A DNA stretch of 64,000 bases, from NCBI GenBank assembly GCA_034509755.1, contig CM067555.1:24626142-24690141 (forward strand), written 5' to 3'. The notes below the pieces were generated by a model. That model made no database searches. It worked only from the letters and a program-made list of their open reading frames with translations, and had not been told where the DNA came from. Origin of the DNA: Anisodus tanguticus (Eukaryota > Streptophyta > Magnoliopsida > Solanales > Solanaceae). The translations under genes were made by a program, and so were the position numbers. Positions 44,639 to 57,365 of this stretch are shown here, piece after piece. Position 1 is the stretch's first letter. Each line of letters opens with the position of its first letter.

Positions 44639-47600
44639 TATACCAATTAAATAAACATTTCATCCTCGAACGGAAGAAGGGAAGTACAGAAGCCGATGAG
44701 TAATATAGAAACTCCATCATAACCTCATGCAAGCCTCAACAAGCAAGAAATATATCGATAGTACCGCCTGTTCACCTTATTAATCAAAACTACTTTTAAC
44801 TTAGCTCAACACCCCAAAATTCTATTTCTTCATAACTAAAATCCTTTCGCAGTTAATTCTCGAATGTAATAACTGACTCCGCTAGAATTAATTGATTTGA
44901 TTATAACCATACTTCTATACACGTTAGATTGAGTTCACAAATATCACCTTAATTACCACCACCCTTTAGTCGTAGCCACAATCATAGTCCAACCTGTACC
45001 GATAAGATAGTTTGATTCTACTAGTCTTTCTTCTCTCACACCGTCCCAGGACATCCTTCGTAGCAAGATTCCTTAGAAACACATAGACACATGACACAAG
45101 CCCAAATCATGGCTTCATTTCGCCAGAAAAGAATCCTTGCTTTATCTAAGAAAATTCTAAGTAATTCCATTGAAAAACTGATCTAATCCAAGGCTAATTG
45201 TGCTAATCCCAGTCTCATTAGTTTTGTATCCCGAAGTCAAAATCACTCAGCCAAAACCCATTGCCCAATTCTTCTCAAATCTCCATGCTATAAGCATACC
45301 TACTGATTACCTTTCCGGACTAATTTCATAGAAAATCAACTGATCACTCTAAAGTCATCTCATAACCATTTGTACCTCCTCAATACATACCAAGTACTTG
45401 GGTAAACCATTAGAGATGTCTAAATTGTTGTCATCTGATAAATATCATCAATCCTACTTGCAATTTCAATGAGAACCAGTAACACTATCATACTTCCATT
45501 CTTAATTGAAATCCATTGAACCCTTGTCGGTGGTTTACTAGAATACCATAAGTCCTCTAAGTAATAGACCATAGTCCACCCGACCCTAATTGAACAATTC
45601 TAACCCGTAAATGAGTGCTCAAAATCCTAAATTATCGATAGTCACCCAAATTGATTCCAAAATAACTAGTACTCTTTCCATAAGCCTACGGTGACCTCTT
45701 CCATGTATTTTCTCATGAATTATCAATCATGTGCCGTCATCCACGACTCTAAAATATGGATCATATCTAAGGCATCAACTTAGTACCAAAAAACTGCACC
45801 TTATGATTGTAATCTTCATGTTTCTCAACTTTCACCCGATATGCGAATCTGATATAATCCCATGAACTCTAAATATATCAAATCTTCCTTGTACTTTCTA
45901 TTAACTCACCCACAACTCCGAACATTTCAACGTAAATCTTGCGATCTCATTTACTACAGCTCCACCCATCGAGTCTCTACTAGTAATACCTCACTACCCT
46001 TTATCAATCCAGAAAATATCAAATCTCACAATCCTCACGCCTTACCGATTCCTAACGTATCAACAAAATGATCCATGCACCTTACATTGCACAATCACTA
46101 TTGAGTCTTTGTTACTTTAAATACTCACCCATGCTATTAGTCAATAATGCTTCAACATAGTCTACCACTAGTCGCCAATCACAAACCCCATGGAACATTC
46201 GTCATAACACTTAATCAATAATTTTGAACTTACTCCCTCGAGCGTATTAAACAATATCACCCCATCAGAAAATAACGCCACCATAATCCACATTTGGCTC
46301 AAATAATCCTGATGCTTTGAATCCAAATCATTTTGTTTCTCCAAAGATGTACCTCATCCCGATTCTCAATCAACTATACATTTATCTCAATTAGCCATTT
46401 TCCCTATTCCATTCAAATCACATTCACCACTATCGATCGATCATCACTCAAACCTACTCAATTCATACTACATTATCATAAGTCCTACAAAAAATAGTTA
46501 AGCCAATCCTGAGGATAATAGTATACCATGCTTGTTCCTATTGACCAACACCTCCCTTGAGGGTCGTTATACAATGCTTGCCTATGAAGAACCAACCATT
46601 ACCTTATTTTTCCAAACTAAAACACATCCAACTAACCGTGTGATTTTCCCTTTCCTTTGGTCAACTCAAAGTCGTTATACCAGAAATTGTAGAATCTCTC
46701 AAGTATTAACCTTTATATACTATGCCCACCAATCTTATATAAAAACTAGGTGAAACACTTGGTAATTCCTTAAATATAACTTTACACTTGTCCAACACTA
46801 GAGTCTCTTTAGCGATCACTGGCGTACCAACTCATATATGATCCCTTACACTAACTCTGTGCTAACAACTGTGAAATAACTCACAAATCAACAATCTCGT
46901 GGTTTTAACAATTCATTTTTATCACTAACCTTGAAATGCCAAGTGACCCTATGAACACACTCTTTATGTGAAGAAATGTGACCTTCTAATTCCTTATGCT
47001 TCAGCCATCACAAGTAACCTTGACACTGGATCTAGAACAGATAGTCATTTCCTGAAGTGACCCACAACCACTAGTTCTTACTCTGCTACTACAACTGTGC
47101 CATGTCGAATCACAACTAAACATTTCATAAACTTATACAAAATTCACCCTCACACATCTTGCAACCTTATCCTGAAGTACACGTCAGAGACAAATTTTTC
47201 CTTCATACCATAGAGATTGATTCATCCCATTTCTTTTTCTTGCACCTCTATATTATCATTCCTACTTTCCAAGGATATCATCAAATTGAGGAGTCACAAG
47301 AATAACCCCACTAAACCAAAACTTCAAACTATAGCTGAAGAGCAAACTGGGTCACGTGTCCATATCACAGGGACAAGTCTTATACGTACCATATGAAGTC
47401 ATAGCAAACCACTCATGTATGAAATCTAGAGAGTGCTCCCACCATCATTGATAGAATAGGATGAATAAGTTTCAAATACCAATTAGAATCGACTAGATAC
47501 AATTTTAAATAAAGTAGAACGAAAGAATAAAAGAAGGAAAGATTTCCTAAATGTCTTATAGCCTCTCGAATATGGGTACAGATGTCTATGTACCTATCTG

Positions 47601-47667
47601 CGAGACTCTACTAAACACTTTCCTCATACTCATGAGACTGGTAAACTTAGAAGGTTGATACCAACTT
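44639..47667 (-). other. Element D interior, non-coding
   Basis: About 3.0 kb between the D LTRs. No ORF over 75 codons on either strand and no gag, pol or zinc-finger motif. The plus strand is C/T/A-rich, G-poor. The two small plus ORFs (45862-46071, 46532-46753) lack recognisable features and run antisense to the element. Confidence 0.7.
47655..47663 (-). promoter_or_regulatory. D primer binding site
   Basis: Plus TTGATACCA, minus TGGTATCAA, matching the first eight bases of the tRNA-iMet site, 4 bases from the 5' LTR end (...GGGTCATGACA). Confidence 0.75.
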
Positions 47668-47697
47668 TGTCATGACCCAAATCATGGGCATCGTGGT
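47668..47697 (-). repeat. Element D 5' LTR, terminal 30 bp
   Basis: TGTCATGACCC... matches 30660-30689 (TGTCACGACCC...) and includes the first copy of the GTGGT target duplication of element E. Confidence 0.85.
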
Positions 47698-49923
47698 TGT
47701 TACAATCTGTAGTTTTATGTGTGATCGAAGGTATAGTTAGTCAAATTGAGTTCCGGCAACCCGAGACCCTTCCTGAGGGTCACCTGTGATTTAAATGGAT
47801 GCTAGGATGGTTTTTGAAATGTTAGAGGTCAATCAGATTGAAGGAACCATCCCTCAACGAAGTTCGATGAAGCTAGAGTGATACACTAAGTATTTTGCAT
47901 CGCGGATGAGATTTTCCTTGCATATTGGGACCCAAAAATATAAGCAAAGTTGAGGGAATTTCTGAAAGGAAATGCGGCCGCATATGGGCCGGCATATGAC
48001 CTCCTATATGTGAGGCGGTGGCCGACTTTCTTTGACTATTTAAGTGGTGCTTCATGTTATTTACTCATTTATCAACCTCCTTATGTTCCAGACCCTTCTA
48101 AACTCTCCCTAGATCATACACAAGGGTTCCTATACTTATCCTAAGCCAAATCACTCCCATCTTCCCTTAGAACTGAAGTAGAACTAGTAGAACCACCTAG
48201 TTGGTGTTGTTGTGTATGTGTATTTTATTCTTGGAAAAGGAAGAGTTGTTGAAGAGGTTTATCTTGCTGGGTTAAGGTATGTTTCCCTTCTTTTTCTATG
48301 AAATTAATCACACATAAGTATTAGCTAAGTTATATGGGGATATAGTACAAAATTAACACTTGAAGGAGTTGTGTTGTGGTTATAACTTGATTAGGCTGCT
48401 TGTTAAGGTTGTTACAATAGATATAAGGGTGAATATGGTCGTGTAGATGATTGGTTGTATGTATGGACTTGTTGTTTGAAAAATGAGAAAAGTGAAAGAT
48501 TTAGGGGATGTGCTGTCCAAATTAGCTAGGATGAGCTTGCCACTCTTTTCATATCATAATCTAGCTTCATAGACTAAGTGATGGTTTCTAATTGTTGTTG
48601 TAGGTTGATGTGAATGATTGACGTATAATCGAACGTCTGCTAAAGAGACTCTCTCTCGGTCTAGGAAATTATGTTTGGCTCTTCACTTTAAAAAGGGATT
48701 CCATGATTCATGTTGTCCTTGGTATGAAGTACTTCCCTTACCCTATAACATCTCATTTATGTTGATATCTCGTAGCTCCTAGTTGATTTCACGAATTCTA
48801 GATATAATGTGTACTATTTTATTAACTCGTATGAAATGAGTATTTATTGATGATAGGTTCAAAATGCTACTCGAGGCTTAATGACCTTACGTCACTCCAA
48901 TGAGTTCATAACGCATTCTTATGACTTCAATGATAGTATGAATCTATGCGTGGATCTAATGGTGACCTATAAGCAAAGTAGTAAGGTTATATATGTATGT
49001 ACACTACCTATAGGGGCATGATTATGTATTTCTATTTACCATTGGGCTACGACCGGTTGGGCAGTTACCACTAGTTGGGCAGTTATGTATCGTTATTTAG
49101 CACTAGTTGGGTAGATACGTTATTTACCATGGGGCTATGACCGGTAGAGCAGTTACCATCGGTTGGGCAATTATATATATTATTATTTACCACCGGTTGG
49201 GTAGGTGCATTATTTACCACCGAGATATGAAAGGTTGGGTAGTTACAAGAGATTAGTTGAGAAGATGAATAGATAGACTCACAACATTAATTTAGCGGCA
49301 TTGAATCAGGTTGTAATATAAGAACATCCATTATTTATATTATGGGCCTTAGTGGCATTTCAGAGGTTCAAGTTGACTCATATCCCTTTCTTTTATGGTT
49401 ATGTATTGTTGAGTTTTACTTCTACTTTATATATTCAGCACATTATTCGTACTGATGTCCCTTTTCCTAGGGACACTGTGTTTCCTGCCACACAGGTTCA
49501 AGTAGGCAAAGAGAGAATCTGCCCTTATAGATCGCGTTCAGATATCAGCTTTTGTTGGTGAGCTCCATCTCCTCCTGGAGTATTGCTGAGTCAGGATTTT
49601 GTTTATTCCTTTTGGTACTTTGGGTATGTCAGGGGCCCTGTCCCAACTTATGTATTATGTCGATGATCTCTTTAGACGCTTTGTAGATAGGTCCTATATT
49701 GTACAATTTTTTGGTATGCCTTGTTGGCCTTAATACGTATATATATATATGCATAAGTTGTGATCTTATGTTTGTAAGGTTTCATGTTGTGTTATTTCAT
49801 AGTTATCATTTTGAGGCCTCGTCGGCCTAGATAGTTGTACATTCACTTGATGATTTTCGAGCGGTTCGCTCGGGCCGTCTAGACATCGGGTGCCGACCAC
49901 ACCCCCAAGGTTGGGGTGTGACA
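47698..49923 (+). repeat. Element E 5' LTR
   Basis: The LTR is 2226 bp, TGTTACAATC...GGTGTGACA. It contains about 504 bp (48520-49023) missing from the 3' LTR. It ends with a CACACCCC/GGGGTGTG inverted repeat. ORFs at 47873-48144 and 49352-49561 are LTR sequence and recur in broken form at 52120-52390 and 53080-53258. Confidence 0.9.
49040..49250 (+). repeat. GGTTGGGCAGTTACC tandem motif in the E LTR
   Basis: Six to seven imperfect copies of an ACCGGTTGGGCAGTTACC-like word spaced 20-45 bp, repeated in the 3' LTR at 52785-52990. It probably lies near the LTR promoter. Confidence 0.7.
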
Positions 49924-49927
49924 AACT

Positions 49928-49938
49928 TGGCATCAGAA
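49928..49938 (+). promoter_or_regulatory. E primer binding site
   Basis: TGGCATCAGAA, two changes from the tRNA-iMet complement, 4 bases after the 5' LTR. Confidence 0.85.
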
Positions 49939-50133
49939 CAGGTCATGTCCTAGGGAGTCTACAAAGTCGTGTCTAGTAGAGTCTTATTTATGAATGTGTT
50001 GTGTACCACATTTATAAATGGGAGGCTACAGGATTTTTAGGATGGTTATATTTTCTTCTTATTACATATTGTGCGATAGAGTTGAAGTGTGAGAAATTAT
50101 ATTTTTAACCCTTTGTCTTGTGTTGGATACAGC

Positions 50134-51320
50134 GATGCCTATGAATAAAAGAGCTTCGGCTAGCCAAAATGGAAAGGTGCTAGCTGATGAGGGTACGAGT
50201 AGAGTACCGCTTATTAGTGAGAGCTAGAGTGAGGCCCATAGTGTGGACGTGATACCCCCACAGGATCCATTGAACCTGCCAGTACTATAAGTGCGGATGA
50301 AGGAACCAACACCTCTAGTCCCTCCATTTAAAACTCATGATGAGCACATGAACATGTGGAGCGCGATACTTTTGCTGACTAGATTAGTGGACACTCAAGC
50401 CTAGTTCTAGGGTATGGGTGTTGGATCTTATAATATGATAGTCTATGTGGTTTTAATAATTTGGATCCTCCCGTGTCTACAGGGTCTGAGCCGAATGAAG
50501 ATCCACAAAACTTCTTGGATCTGATGTACCGGACATTGCGGATGATACATGCTAGTGATATTGCGGTAGTAGAGTTGGCCTCATATAGATTGTCAGATAT
50601 TGTGGTTGTGTGGTATGAGATATGGGCGCAATTTAGAGGATCGTGTGCGCCATCAGCAGTATTGAAGGAATTTTCTGAAGCCTTTCTACAACACTACATA
50701 TCGCTAGAGGTTCAACAGGCCAGGCAAGATAATTTTCTACTTCTACAGCAAGGTAGTATGAGCATATTGGAGTATAGCCTTCAATTTAATTCGTTGGCTA
50801 TGTATGCCCCAACGATCGTGGCCAAAATGAGTGATCGAGTACACTAATTTTTTAACGGTTTGGGACCACATCTGTTTAATAAGTATAATGCGGCCTCCTT
50901 GAACATGGATATGGATATCTCTCACATCCAGGCCAACGCTAAGAATTTGGAAGATCGAAAGCGACAACAATAAGAGGATGGTGACAATAGTCAACATAAG
51001 AGGTCTAGACCTGCTAGCCAAGCTGAGAGTTATTAGAATGACCCTAGGCTCTTAGTTGGTCCTGCACTTAGTACTCCTTGTCAAGCCCAGGGGCCACATC
51101 ATGATAGATCTTTTTATTCTGGATCAGGCTAGAGTTCTCAGACCTCGGGTTTTCAGCAGTGGAGAGGATCGGTGTTGATGAGACCACCTCCTCCGTGATG
51201 TGAGCATTGTGGTATGACCCATTCGGGCGATGTCGTCTGGATTTTAATGTATGTTACACTTATGTGGATCCCGGTCATTTTATGCGAACTTGTCCGATGA
51301 TGAATAAAGATAGTAAGGCT
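50134..51320 (+). pseudogene. E gag
   Basis: The likely start is the ATG at about 50134 (MPMNKRASASQNGKVLADEG), with stops soon after. The open piece 50461-50847 reads DPPVSTGSEPNEDPQNFLDL, VLKEFSEAFLQHYISLEVQQ and GSMSILEYSLQFNSLAMYAP, the Retrotrans_gag core. After a stop it continues through MDMDISHIQANAKNLEDRKR. A zinc knuckle CEHCGMTHSG is seen at about 51198-51230, with a frameshift before its last Cys, and PGHFMRTCP after it. It is homologous to F gag (7033-7419). Confidence 0.8.
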
Positions 51321-51931
51321 TAGTCAACCAGATCAACAACAGCTTCGTCATCCTCAGTGCATCCCATAAAGTATGGGCCTCATACATTAGCTACTAGGGG
51401 CTGAGGTAGGGGTGGGCATCTGGCTCCAGCGGTGGCCAACACCGTAATTATGCTTTGATAGGATGATAGAATCAGGAGTCGCCGGACTTTGTTGAAGGTA
51501 TTCTAATGATGTTCCATTCTTTTTATTATATAATAGGTATTGACTGATCCAGGTTCTACTTTTATATATGCTACCCTTTGTATAAGTTGGGTATGAAACC
51601 TAAGTTATTGAATAGGCTTTTTGACGTAACCACACCCGTAGGTGAGTTGTAAGGTGGAAATGTTATAGTGCGGTTTGATACGGACTAGTAGATCTTAAGG
51701 AAAGTTATGGTATGCCTTATGATGTTATTAATATGAATAGAGGTGCAGTCGTGGAAGGCCAATGTCATATTGTAAGATTTGTTATGTAACTCGGGGAGGC
51801 GATATATGTAATTTTAATTATCTGACAAGATGAGGCAGTTCTATCTACGGAGGAGACTACTAGAATTTTCAGAAGAAGTTAGAGTTAAATTCTTCAGCTA
51901 AAGTATCCCAACATTCAAGAACGAATGTTCT
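51321..51931 (+). pseudogene. E protease start and pol deletion scar
   Basis: 51535-51655 reads VLTDPGSTFIYATL, the D-P-G-S protease active site, then LGMKPKLLNRLFDVTTPVGE. Frames break after 51680. By 51860 the sequence already belongs to the 3' untranslated end. All of RT, RNase H and integrase (about 2.5-3 kb in the family) is missing. Confidence 0.75.
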
Positions 51932-51932
51932 T

Positions 51933-51945
51933 AATGGGGGAAGGA
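51933..51945 (+). promoter_or_regulatory. Polypurine tract of E
   Basis: AATGGGGGAAGGA directly before the 3' LTR TGTTACACCC. Confidence 0.85.
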
Positions 51946-53657
51946 TGTTACACCCCGTAGTTTTATGTATCATCTAAGGTATAGTTAGTTGACTTGAGTT
52001 TTGGTAACTCGATACCCTTTTCGAGGGTCACCTATGCTTTAAATGGATGCTAAGAAGGTTTGCTGAAGTTTAGAGGTCAATCGGATTGAAGGAACCATCC
52101 CTCGGCGAAGTTCAATGAAGTTAGAGTGATACGCTAAGTATTTCGCATCGCGGATGAGATTCGCCCACAGATTGGGGTGAAAAAATAGAAGCAAATTTGA
52201 GGGAATTTTTGGAAGGAAATGCGGCCGTATATGGCCATATGCGACCGCATATGACCTCGCATAGGTGAGGTGGTGGCCGACTTTCTTTGGCTATTTAAGC
52301 AGTGCTTCATGTTATTTACTCATGTCTGGACTTCCAAAAGTTCCATACCCTTCTAAACTCTCCGTAGACTATATACAAGGGTTCTTATACTTATTCTAAG
52401 CTAAATCATTCCCCTCTTCCATTAGAACTGAAGTAGAACTAGTAGAACCACCTAGTTGGTGTTGTTGTTGATGTGTATTTTCTTCTTGGCAAATAAAGAG
52501 TTGTTGAAGAGGTTTATCTTGTTGGGTTAAGCTATGTTTCCCTTCCTTTTCTATGAAATTGATCACACATAAGTAGTAGCTAAGATATATGGGGAGATAG
52601 TACAAGATTAACACTTGAAGGAGTTGTGTTGTGGTTGTAACTTAATTAGGTTTCTTGTTAAGGTTGTTACGATAGATATAAGGGTGAATATGGTCGTGTA
52701 GATGATTGGTTGTATGGAACTTGTTGTCTGAAGTATGAGGAAAGTGAAAGGTTTGGGGGAAGTGTTGTCCAATGTATTTCTATTTACCATCGGGCTACGA
52801 CCTATTGGACAGTTATGTATCGTTATTTACCATTAGTTGGTAAGACACGTTATTTACCATCGGGCTATGACCGGACGGGTGGTTACCACCGATTGGACAG
52901 TTATATATATCGTTATTTACCATCAGTTGGGCAGGTGCATTATTTGCCATCAAGTAATAGCTTGTTAGGCAGTTACCACTGGTCTATTGAGCAGACGAAT
53001 AGATAGACTCAGCGTTAATATAGTGGCATAGAATTAGGTTGTAATATAAGAATATCCATTATGTATATTATGGGCCCAACGGTATTTCAGAGGTTCAGGT
53101 TGACTCGTATCTCCTTTTTTGTGGTTATGTATTATTGTGTTTTTACTTCCACCTTACATATTCAGTACAATATCTGTACTGATATCCCTTTGCCTGGGGA
53201 CGCTGTGTTTCATGCCACGCGGGTTCAGGTAGGCGAGGAGAGGACCCCGCCCTTGTAGATCGTGTTTAGATATTAGCTTTTATTGGTGAGCTCCATCTCC
53301 TCCTGGAGTATTGCTGAGTCAGGATTTTGTTTATATCTTTTTGGTAGTTTAGGTATGTCGGGGGCCCTGTCCCGACTTATGTATTATGTCGATGTTCTCT
53401 TTAATGGCTTTGTATACAGGTCCTACGTTGTACAGTTTGTCAGTATTCCTTGTCGGCCTTCGTGTATATATATATATATAGGTTGCATAGGTTGGGATCT
53501 TCTATTTGCAAGGTTTCATGTCGTGTTATTTCATAGTTATCATTCTAAGGCCTCTCGGCCCAAACGGTTGTACGTTCACGTGATGATATTCGAGTGGTTT
53601 GCTCGAGCCGTCCAGGCGCCGAATGCTTGCCACACCCTCTAAAGTTAGGGTGTGACA
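51946..53657 (+). repeat. Element E 3' LTR
   Basis: The LTR is 1712 bp, collinear with the 5' LTR except for the 504-bp gap at 52771 (GTTGTCC joined to AATGTATTTC). It ends with a perfect CACACCCT/AGGGTGTG inverted repeat. The 119-codon ORF 53283-53642 lies in U5 and is not a gene. Confidence 0.9.
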
Positions 53658-56600
53658 GTGGTGGCACCTACACTATCCCCCGAATAGGTAAACCGATTCC
53701 ACAATCACAATAATTTAACAATGCGTAAATGAAGGAAAAGTACACAATATAACAATACTCTTTTTAAAATGTTTAACATCATCTAACCCTTACAACACTT
53801 CCTCCTAAAACCTGATCGAACTGGTACAAGGACTACTAAAAATATAATAGAAGGTGAAATAAAACAAGCCATTGTCTTGAGTAGATAAAAAACAATCTAA
53901 GTAAGACGAAGACCTAGGCAGCCAATAGGTGAATGGTGTGCCTTAACCTTCACGTGCTCCAACTACGATTCGAATCAACTGTATACCTGCATCCACGTAA
54001 AAATTGCAACAAGTGTAGCATGAGTATACAACGTACCCCCATAGGCATCATAAGCCGACAACGATGGAAGTTATGTAACATACATAAACATCAAGTTGAC
54101 TCACAAATAGGTCCTATTCTAGGCATTTCAAATAGTCACATAATCACCTCATTCACATAGAGTTCATGAATCATATAAATCAACTAATTCACACAATAGT
54201 TCAACCATAGTCAAGTACACTTCAATTCATATAGCACACACAGGGAATTTACAATCAATACTCACCGATCTGATACTCTATCTAAGTCATATTCAGATTT
54301 AACCCCACTTACCTAACTTAACACATCAAATAGACAAGTCGGCACATAGTTCACAATAACTTTTTAGGAACGCTTCCCAAGAGTATTACAATTAGGCTGA
54401 CCATAACAACATTAGCTCATTCATTGTCTCTAGCCTTTAGACTTAATTACGACTCTATACAGCTACGACATGACACGTATTAGTTCATTTAACGTCCTCA
54501 TTATCCTCTAAGTAGAAGTATATGACATACACCCTTTGATTAAGGAGGGAAATTCTATACACACATGGAAAACAAGTCCATAACTACAATAACGACATTT
54601 CAACAAGTTCCTTACTAGACTCGTTACCCAGTAACGCTATCAATTACCAGACAACACAAAAAACACACATAGTTCCATTTGATCTAGATGATAGTCTTGA
54701 CATATAGACATTACCGACCACAGTAGTAGTTGACAACGAATACTTAGACTCATAAATTGTAAACCATAAAACCAAGTTCACGGAGGCAAATCCCAATCAT
54801 GGCAACCAATCCAATTCAATATAATCAATCCAATTATCCAAGTATTCATAGAGACAAAGCCCAACTATGCAACCAATACAATTCAATAAAATCAATCTAG
54901 GTATCCAAGTATTCACATAGACAAAGCCTAATCATGGCAACCAATCCCAAGTAAATAGAATCAATCCAATTTGTCCAAGTTCATTTACTCATGAAATTCA
55001 TCCAAATTACAAAAATCATTCCAAACTACCTTACCAATCAATATGTAATCAATATATAAATGTATGTATGATATGAATGCTAATGCAAATGTTAGGTACC
55101 TTTCATTTCCAGTATACTGGCATTCAAATTCTATGAAAAGCCACCCATAGGGGACCCGCGTCATCCATATACTCATCCAAAAATTCTCAACAGATCCAAC
55201 TCTTGGTTGTAATAACATCAGTTGCAGGAGTGCAATTCGAGACCTCCATAATATCATCATTATCATCAAGCTAAGACCCCTTTGGAGTCATATCACTCAT
55301 CTCAATGTTTTCAACCATCTATAATATATCCTTACCTTTCCCGGTCTCATTGGACCTACATTTTTTTCATACCATTCTCATTTCAATATCATCATAACCA
55401 TGAGTGTATGAATGCAAATGACACTACAAGTTAAGTAATCAGGATGTATGATATGCAATCAAGTATAAGAGATGAATATCACATGCTTTCAGAAAGTCAT
55501 TAACACATAATACACGTAAAGCAGGATATCATATCCAAATTAATGTGATAAATAAATATAGCAATACCAAAAATGGTGATAATCCCACATAATGGCGACA
55601 AGCCCAAACCATAGCCATCAGAAGCAGCTTAAGGATGATTCCCGAAATCACCAATCATCACAGTTCAACACCAATACATACTCAAGCATTCATCACAACT
55701 GCTAAGGTGGGACCCCCAAGCACGCCCAATACTCTTCAACATTTATAACTAATATGCACTTCTATCAAAGTATACAAAAGAGAAATTGTAGCCTACCTCA
55801 TAGCCGAGCAGATGCCACGAACTCCTACGCCACATTGATCTTATGTAGTACCATCGAACGATAGTAGTCTAGGCATACACATATAAGTCTTATGTTAACA
55901 CACACATTTAATATCATGTAAGAACCAATACTAAAAAGGAAAACAACTACTTGGCCCCCAATTTAAAAGAACACACACATTTTAATTCGTTTGAAAACTT
56001 GTTCAAAATATGCAATTCAAATTAGAAGTAGCCAACTCAAGTCATAAGTCATGAAATCCTTTAAAAATATCTACCAATTTCATTAAGAAAACTATAACCC
56101 ATCTAGGGTCCATCATCTTCCAACCCTTACTTTCCATAATCCAAAAAATTTATGTAAAATAAAGATTCAAGCTTAGCAACTAGTTACCCCAATGATTAAG
56201 TGATTAGATTCGAGGAAATTTTCCAACACAAGATTTAGAGTAAAAGATAGTTCAATTTCAACCTAAGGTTTATGCCACAAAACTCCTCTTTCAAAATCAA
56301 GTTTCCTACCATGAAAATTTATACAAATCAAGGTAATATCATAAAATAAGTTAATGAGTCTTACCCCAAGATTTTCCTTGCAAAACACTCCACTTTCTCT
56401 CTCTACCGAGCTCCATAGTCCAAGAAAATGTTTAGGGTGAAAATGATTCGAAGTTGGAAAAGTTGGAAATAAGACATGTTTTTTTATTCAGCGATTCCGC
56501 TTTTACGGACAAACCCTTGCAGATATGGGAACGCTTATGCGGAAAAACACTCGCAGTGGCGGACTTACTTAGAATATCTTAAGCTCGCAGGTGCGGGGTG

Positions 56601-57272
56601 CGGGGTGCGGGGAAACATCTGCATAGGCGGTCCCGCTCCTGCAGAAAACACCTCATGGAGGCAGAACCTGCCTGACCTCACTCAATTTCGCACCTGTGGA
56701 CTAATCTTCATAGAAGCGAGCACGCAGGTGCGACCCCAAACTCCACAGATGTAGGACACTAGAAACCTACAGAAACCTGATTTTCACTAAGTTCAACCCG
56801 AAATCCAAAGCTCATCCGAGACTTTTCGGATACAAACCAAACAGACAACTAGACTATAATAGATGCTACGAACTTGCTCGCGCACTCGGAATTCTCATAC
56901 GACCAAGCTAAGATCCACTTTTCTAAAAAGACCCTCAAAATACTCAACTTTCACAAATTTACAAATAGTGACACAAAATACATGTGAATGCATACCAAGG
57001 ACTCGACTAAGTCATAAATGACACTCCAAACCTACTGAAAGTGATGAAACCCGGAAATGAACCCATATACTCAAAGTCAATTATCAGTCAACACTTTTTC
57101 ACTTATTCAACTTAAAAGCTTCTAATTTCCTAAAAATCAACCAAGACTCACCCGACTACCTTGGAAATCGCTCCACCCATTCCTACAAGTCGAACACACT
57201 CTTACAGTGATAGGGAAAGCGTCAACAAGGGTAAAAGGGTAAAATATCTAAATGACCAAATTGGTCATTACA
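53658..57272 (-). repeat. Element D 5' LTR, main part
   Basis: Carries the complete LTR after E: U5-side block (53658-55313, like 30684-32265) directly joined to the U3-side block (55314-57272, like 42753-44638). This uninterrupted join at ...TTTTCAACCATCTATAATA is what shows that element G split the other copy. Confidence 0.85.
56585..56612 (+). repeat. GGTGCGG triplication in the D LTR
   Basis: CAGGTGCGG is followed by two more GGTGCGG units where the 3' LTR (about 44013) has one. A local 7-bp expansion in a GC-rich cluster. Confidence 0.85.
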
Positions 57273-57365
57273 TTTCATGATTTTAATTGTTTAATAAATA
57301 ACGAAATTAATAAGAATATTCGAAACTCAAAGAATTTGCTTAATACCTGTATTATTATTTTTCTT
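57273..57365. other. Flanking sequence between D and the SINE
   Basis: AT-rich, no gene. Begins with the second TTTCA flank of element D. Confidence 0.5.

Larger units (their letters stand above)
47698..53657 (+). mobile_element. Gypsy element E, inserted in the D 5' LTR
   Basis: Plus-strand element of 5960 bp with perfect GTGGT duplications (47693-47697, 53658-53662). 5' LTR 47698-49923, interior 49924-51945, 3' LTR 51946-53657. The D LTR reads on across the duplication as in the uninterrupted copy at 30684. The interior has gag and a protease start only. RT, RNase H and integrase are gone, so it is an internally deleted, non-autonomous Del/Tekay-like copy. Confidence 0.9.
30660..57272 (-). 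mobile_element. LARD-like element D (host of G, EPRV and E)
   Basis: Minus-strand element. The 3' LTR is 30660-32265 plus 42748-44638, the non-coding interior 44639-47667, and the 5' LTR 47668-47697 plus 53658-57272. Two LTR copies of about 3.5 and 3.6 kb align over their lengths once the nested elements G and E are removed. Flanks ATTCA (30655-30659) and TTTCA (57273-57277) fit a one-change target duplication. Long LTRs around about 3 kb of sequence with a primer site but no gag or pol match the definition of large retrotransposon derivatives, non-autonomous gypsy relatives. Without insertions it is about 10.2 kb. Confidence 0.8.

Noticed and set aside
45862..46753. Two small plus-strand ORFs in the D interior, considered as LARD-encoded proteins
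   Set aside because: Both under 75 codons, antisense to the element, no features, and expected by chance in stop-poor C/T-rich DNA.
53283..53642. 119-codon plus-strand ORF
   Set aside because: It lies in U5 of the E 3' LTR and the 5' LTR copy (49560-49910) does not keep the frame.
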